Below are positions 4,584 through 6,525 of a stretch of 6,525 bases of DNA, in pieces. The stretch spans positions 712 through 7,236 of the forward strand of contig DNZB01000055.1 in NCBI GenBank assembly GCA_003506635.1, given 5' to 3'. Position 1 is the stretch's first letter; the number at the start of each line of letters is the position of its first letter. Made by a program: the position numbers and the translations under genes. Below the pieces are notes generated by a model. The model ran no database searches. It saw only the letters and a program-made list of their open reading frames with translations, and was not told the origin of the DNA. The DNA comes from Parvularcula sp. GTDB lineage: Bacteria; Pseudomonadota; Alphaproteobacteria; Caulobacterales; Parvularculaceae.

Positions 4584-6233
4584 TCACCGGAGCAGCCTGA
4601 TGAAGTTTCGCTTGGCTTTGTGGCGGGTGCGCAGGTCGTCGAGATAGGCGGCGTGCGTGGCGGCGTTCTGCAGACTGGCCAGTCGCGCGATGTGCTTCGC
4701 CGCTTCGTCATAGCTTCGATTGCCGCCCATGCGCAGGAGGCTTTCGACGTGTTGGTGATATGCGGCGATAGCCTCGGCGGGGTGGGACTTCTCGGACTTC
4801 TCCGCCAGTCTCAGCGCCAGCCTTGCGCCTGCGCCGCGCTCCCGCAGGGCAACCCAGGCATCTTCGTACTGCCCCTCCGCCATGAGGATCTCGATCAGCA
4901 GGTCCGAACGCGCATCGCGCGCCGCCTGCCGGCTCGAGGCGATCATCGACCGCAGTTTTGCGATCGCCGCTTTGCTCGCTTTCGCTCCGCCTGCTGATTT
5001 CAAGCTCTCATGCAGCGTGAGTGACGGCGCCTTGTCGAAGGCCCGCATCAGGTGCGCCACCGCCTCCTCCTTGCGGCCCTTCTTTCCAAGAAGTCGCGCG
5101 ACAAAGACATAAAGGCGATCGTCGGGCCGTTCGTCCTCGAACAGCCAGAGGCCCTCCTCGGCGCGGCGCAGCGCTTCATCCTCCCGCCCATGTTCAAGGC
5201 AGAACTCCGCCAACCGCAACACATCATAGTGCGACGACTGGTCCGCTTCGCGAATGGCGATGCGTGTATCAAGGTCGCCAGCAAGCTCGGCGAAATAGTC
5301 CATCATATGCGAGAGGCGTGATCGCTCCTGATCATAGCCCTTTTTCCGGCCGCGCGGCGGCAGCTTTCCGAACGCGGCCTCAGCGAGGCGGCGATACTCC
5401 GCTAGCCCCTTTTCTCCGAGAACATCCGTATAGGTCGCCGCGGCGTCGCTGAAGACATCGTACTCCTCTTCCATCTCGCGGGCGTAAAGCGTCCGCGCGA
5501 GGTCAACGCGCTCTGGCTTTGCATCGCGGCAGGCGCGGAGATGGATTTCCGCGGCGCGCGCCATGAGGTCGGAACAATGACCGTCAGAGTCGTCCATGTG
5601 GCCGATCGCCTTCTCGATCCGTGTGATCGCATGTAGCGCAAGGCGCATGGCGATCGGCGCGGTTCGCCCGCTGGCGATCGCCTCTAACGCATCAAGCGCG
5701 CTGTCGACCTCTCCCGCCCAGCCGCCCGCGGCGCGATAGTCAATGAACCGCCCCGTCCGCGTCGCTGAATCGATTGCTTTTTTCAGGCGCGATTCGAGCG
5801 TTGCGGCATCGCCGGTCGAAGCAGCGGCCGCGAGGTCGAGACGCTGAAAGATCGCCGGGTCGCGTTCAGCGAGATCGACAAGAATGTCGACAAGCGCCGC
5901 AACATCTTTCGTTTCAAGATGCGCGCGGATCCGCGTCAACGCGTCGCCGCCGCCTTTTGCTGCGCCGTCATTGGCAGCGAGCGCCGTCGCCGCGATGTGC
6001 TTGCACGGCCCGAAATCAGAAAACGCCGGACACGAACAGTCGCCGCCGATTTCGGCGCCCCTCCCGGTGACGGTCGTGCGATAATTCTCGGTCCCCGAAA
6101 CCTGCGCCCGCACCCGCGCCGCATTCATGTCGATGATCGCCACGAGGCCGTCGCGCCAATAAGCCTCGCCCCTTGCGAAGACCTTGTCGCCGACGAACGC
6201 CTTCACGGCGTCAATGTCGAAGCGGGCCGTCAT
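4584..6233 (-). CDS. SWIM zinc-finger protein with long helical C-terminal region
   Basis: A 549-residue soluble protein. The N-terminal part (13-32, FVGDKVFARGEAYWRDGLVA) matches the stretch usually preceding SWIM domains. The zinc site is Cys66-x-Cys68-x8-Cys77-x-His79 (CSCPAFSDFGPCKH). SWIM fingers bind DNA or protein partners and occur with SNF2-type ATPases or alone. After the finger, residues from about 95 to 549 are rich in Ala, Leu, Glu and Arg and look like consecutive helices (ERAEEGLWLFEDERP-like and HGREDEALRRAEEGLW repeats suggest TPR-like pairs). This resembles the DUF6880-type region often attached to bacterial SWIM proteins, from memory. It ends in a basic HKAKRNFIRLLR. No catalytic motif is seen. 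The ATG at 6233 is the first possible one, since an in-frame stop lies 15 codons upstream. No Shine-Dalgarno precedes it, but it overlaps the stop of a tiny frame. Function unknown. Confidence 0.85.
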   Translation of the reverse strand: MTARFDIDAVKAFVGDKVFARGEAYWRDGLVAIIDMNAARVRAQVSGTENYRTTVTGRGAEIGGDCSCPAFSDFGPCKHIAATALAANDGAAKGGGDALTRIRAHLETKDVAALVDILVDLAERDPAIFQRLDLAAAASTGDAATLESRLKKAIDSATRTGRFIDYRAAGGWAGEVDSALDALEAIASGRTAPIAMRLALHAITRIEKAIGHMDDSDGHCSDLMARAAEIHLRACRDAKPERVDLARTLYAREMEEEYDVFSDAAATYTDVLGEKGLAEYRRLAEAAFGKLPPRGRKKGYDQERSRLSHMMDYFAELAGDLDTRIAIREADQSSHYDVLRLAEFCLEHGREDEALRRAEEGLWLFEDERPDDRLYVFVARLLGKKGRKEEAVAHLMRAFDKAPSLTLHESLKSAGGAKASKAAIAKLRSMIASSRQAARDARSDLLIEILMAEGQYEDAWVALRERGAGARLALRLAEKSEKSHPAEAIAAYHQHVESLLRMGGNRSYDEAAKHIARLASLQNAATHAAYLDDLRTRHKAKRNFIRLLR

Positions 6234-6265
6234 GCGCGGCGCTGACGCGTGCGATAGCGGGTCAT
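6230..6265 (-). CDS. Possible leader mini-ORF coupled to the SWIM gene
   Basis: An 11-codon frame (MTRYRTRQRRA) starts at 6265 and ends with TGA overlapping the SWIM ATG as ATGA. A GAGGG lies seven bases before its ATG, whereas the SWIM start has no ribosome site of its own. This arrangement could load ribosomes that re-initiate at the SWIM gene. A frame this short can arise by chance, and the peptide itself resembles nothing I recognise. Confidence 0.25.
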   Translation of the reverse strand: MTRYRTRQRRA

Positions 6266-6362
6266 GCTGCAGCCCTCAATTCGGCGCGTCGCGTCAATGC
6301 CATGCGGCGCGCTTCCAGACACGGCGCGCAAGGCGTCGCGTGGCCGTAAAATCTATTATGGT

Positions 6363-6391
6363 CTTATGAGATTGTTCTTTCATGCCATCAA
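6363..6391 (-). promoter_or_regulatory. Candidate sigma-70-type promoter of the SWIM gene
   Basis: On the minus strand TTGATG (6391-6386) and CATAAG (6368-6363) are separated by 17 bases; each matches four of six consensus positions. The AT-rich setting in an otherwise GC-rich window and the location about 130 bases before the SWIM ATG support it. Alphaproteobacterial promoters are degenerate, so this is only a candidate. Confidence 0.35.
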
Positions 6392-6428
6392 GCGCGCCAC
6401 ATGACGCCCAAAAGTACCCCCCCGGTAA

Positions 6429-6447
6429 TTCGCCAGGGCTTGGCGAA
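6429..6447. repeat. Perfect 7-bp hairpin (TTCGCCA/TGGCGAA)
   Basis: TTCGCCA at 6429-6435 and TGGCGAA at 6441-6447 flank the five-base loop GGGCT. A second stem is possible using GCGAA (6443-6447) with the TTCGC that follows shortly downstream, so the two structures would exclude each other. No T-run follows on either strand, so it is not a plain terminator. It could be an end of a mobile element or a regulatory RNA structure. Confidence 0.4.
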
Positions 6448-6525
6448 AATGGCGTTCGCTCGCCGGCATTGCGGTCGCAGTCGTAATCGTCACCGGATGA
6501 GGGGCCTTGCGAACTGCGGATTTCC

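Larger units (their letters stand above)
6234..6525. other. Region right of the SWIM gene with no assignable gene
   Basis: About 290 bases holding only small or edge-cut frames. On the minus strand a 29-codon frame from 6383 to 6294 (begins MKEQSHKTIIDF) has its ATG overlapping the stop of a frame that enters from the right edge and ends at 6380 (…RLMA). On the plus strand a frame from 6401 is open to the edge (begins MTPKSTPPVIRQGLAK). All have only moderate G/C at third codon positions, well below the neighbouring genes, so none can be called. The stretch also contains the only clearly AT-rich patch of the window (about 6345-6382), a candidate promoter and a 19-base hairpin. Confidence 0.6.

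Noticed and set aside
4108..4587. Minus-strand frame of 159 codons under nnrU and the gap
   Set aside because: Overlaps nnrU antisense, very Arg/Ser-rich, no motif or start signal; regarded as chance.
1..6525. CRISPR array, tRNA or rRNA genes
   Set aside because: No regularly spaced direct repeats and no cloverleaf or rRNA-like segment seen on either strand.

Overview
The window looks like a chromosomal segment of a high-GC alphaproteobacterium. The lineage is inferred only from base composition, protein style and gene content. Nearly all of it is coding. The dominant content is a molybdenum cofactor (Moco) synthesis locus, and at the right lies an unrelated SWIM zinc-finger gene.

Minus-strand operon, read right to left from 3084 to 12: a TauE/SafE-type membrane permease, moaA (GTP 3',8-cyclase), moaD (small sulfur-carrier subunit of molybdopterin synthase), moaE (its catalytic subunit) and moaB (MoaB/MogA-type molybdopterin-binding protein). 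Gaps are only 3 to 11 bases, so the five genes are very probably co-transcribed and translationally coupled. A further gene may start right after the moaB stop and run off the left edge.

Plus-strand pair, 3100 to 4418: mobA (molybdenum cofactor guanylyltransferase) overlaps an NnrU-family membrane protein gene by 7 bases. The mobA and permease start codons face each other across only 15 bases, so promoters on both sides must lie inside the opposite gene. Together the two units cover GTP cyclisation (MoaA), dithiolene sulfur transfer (MoaD/MoaE), the MPT-binding/adenylylation family (MoaB) and conversion of Moco to the guanine dinucleotide form (MobA). moaC, moeA and moeB are not here. NnrU, known from nitrite/NO metabolism, suggests a link to molybdoenzyme-dependent nitrogen respiration; that link is inference.

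The nnrU gene converges on a long minus-strand gene (4584 to 6233) encoding a SWIM zinc-finger protein with a long helical C-terminal part. A candidate terminator (stem plus eight T) overlaps the nnrU stop. The nnrU reading frame seems to run about 28 residues past where the family usually ends, and a single-base change would restore an earlier stop.

From 6234 to the right edge there is no confidently identified gene. This stretch holds a candidate sigma-70-type promoter for the SWIM gene, tiny reading frames joined by ATGA overlaps leading into the SWIM start, and a 19-base hairpin. No wholly new multi-gene system is evident. The most unusual points are the permease heading the moa operon, the 15-base divergent junction, the nnrU tail and the SWIM leader region.
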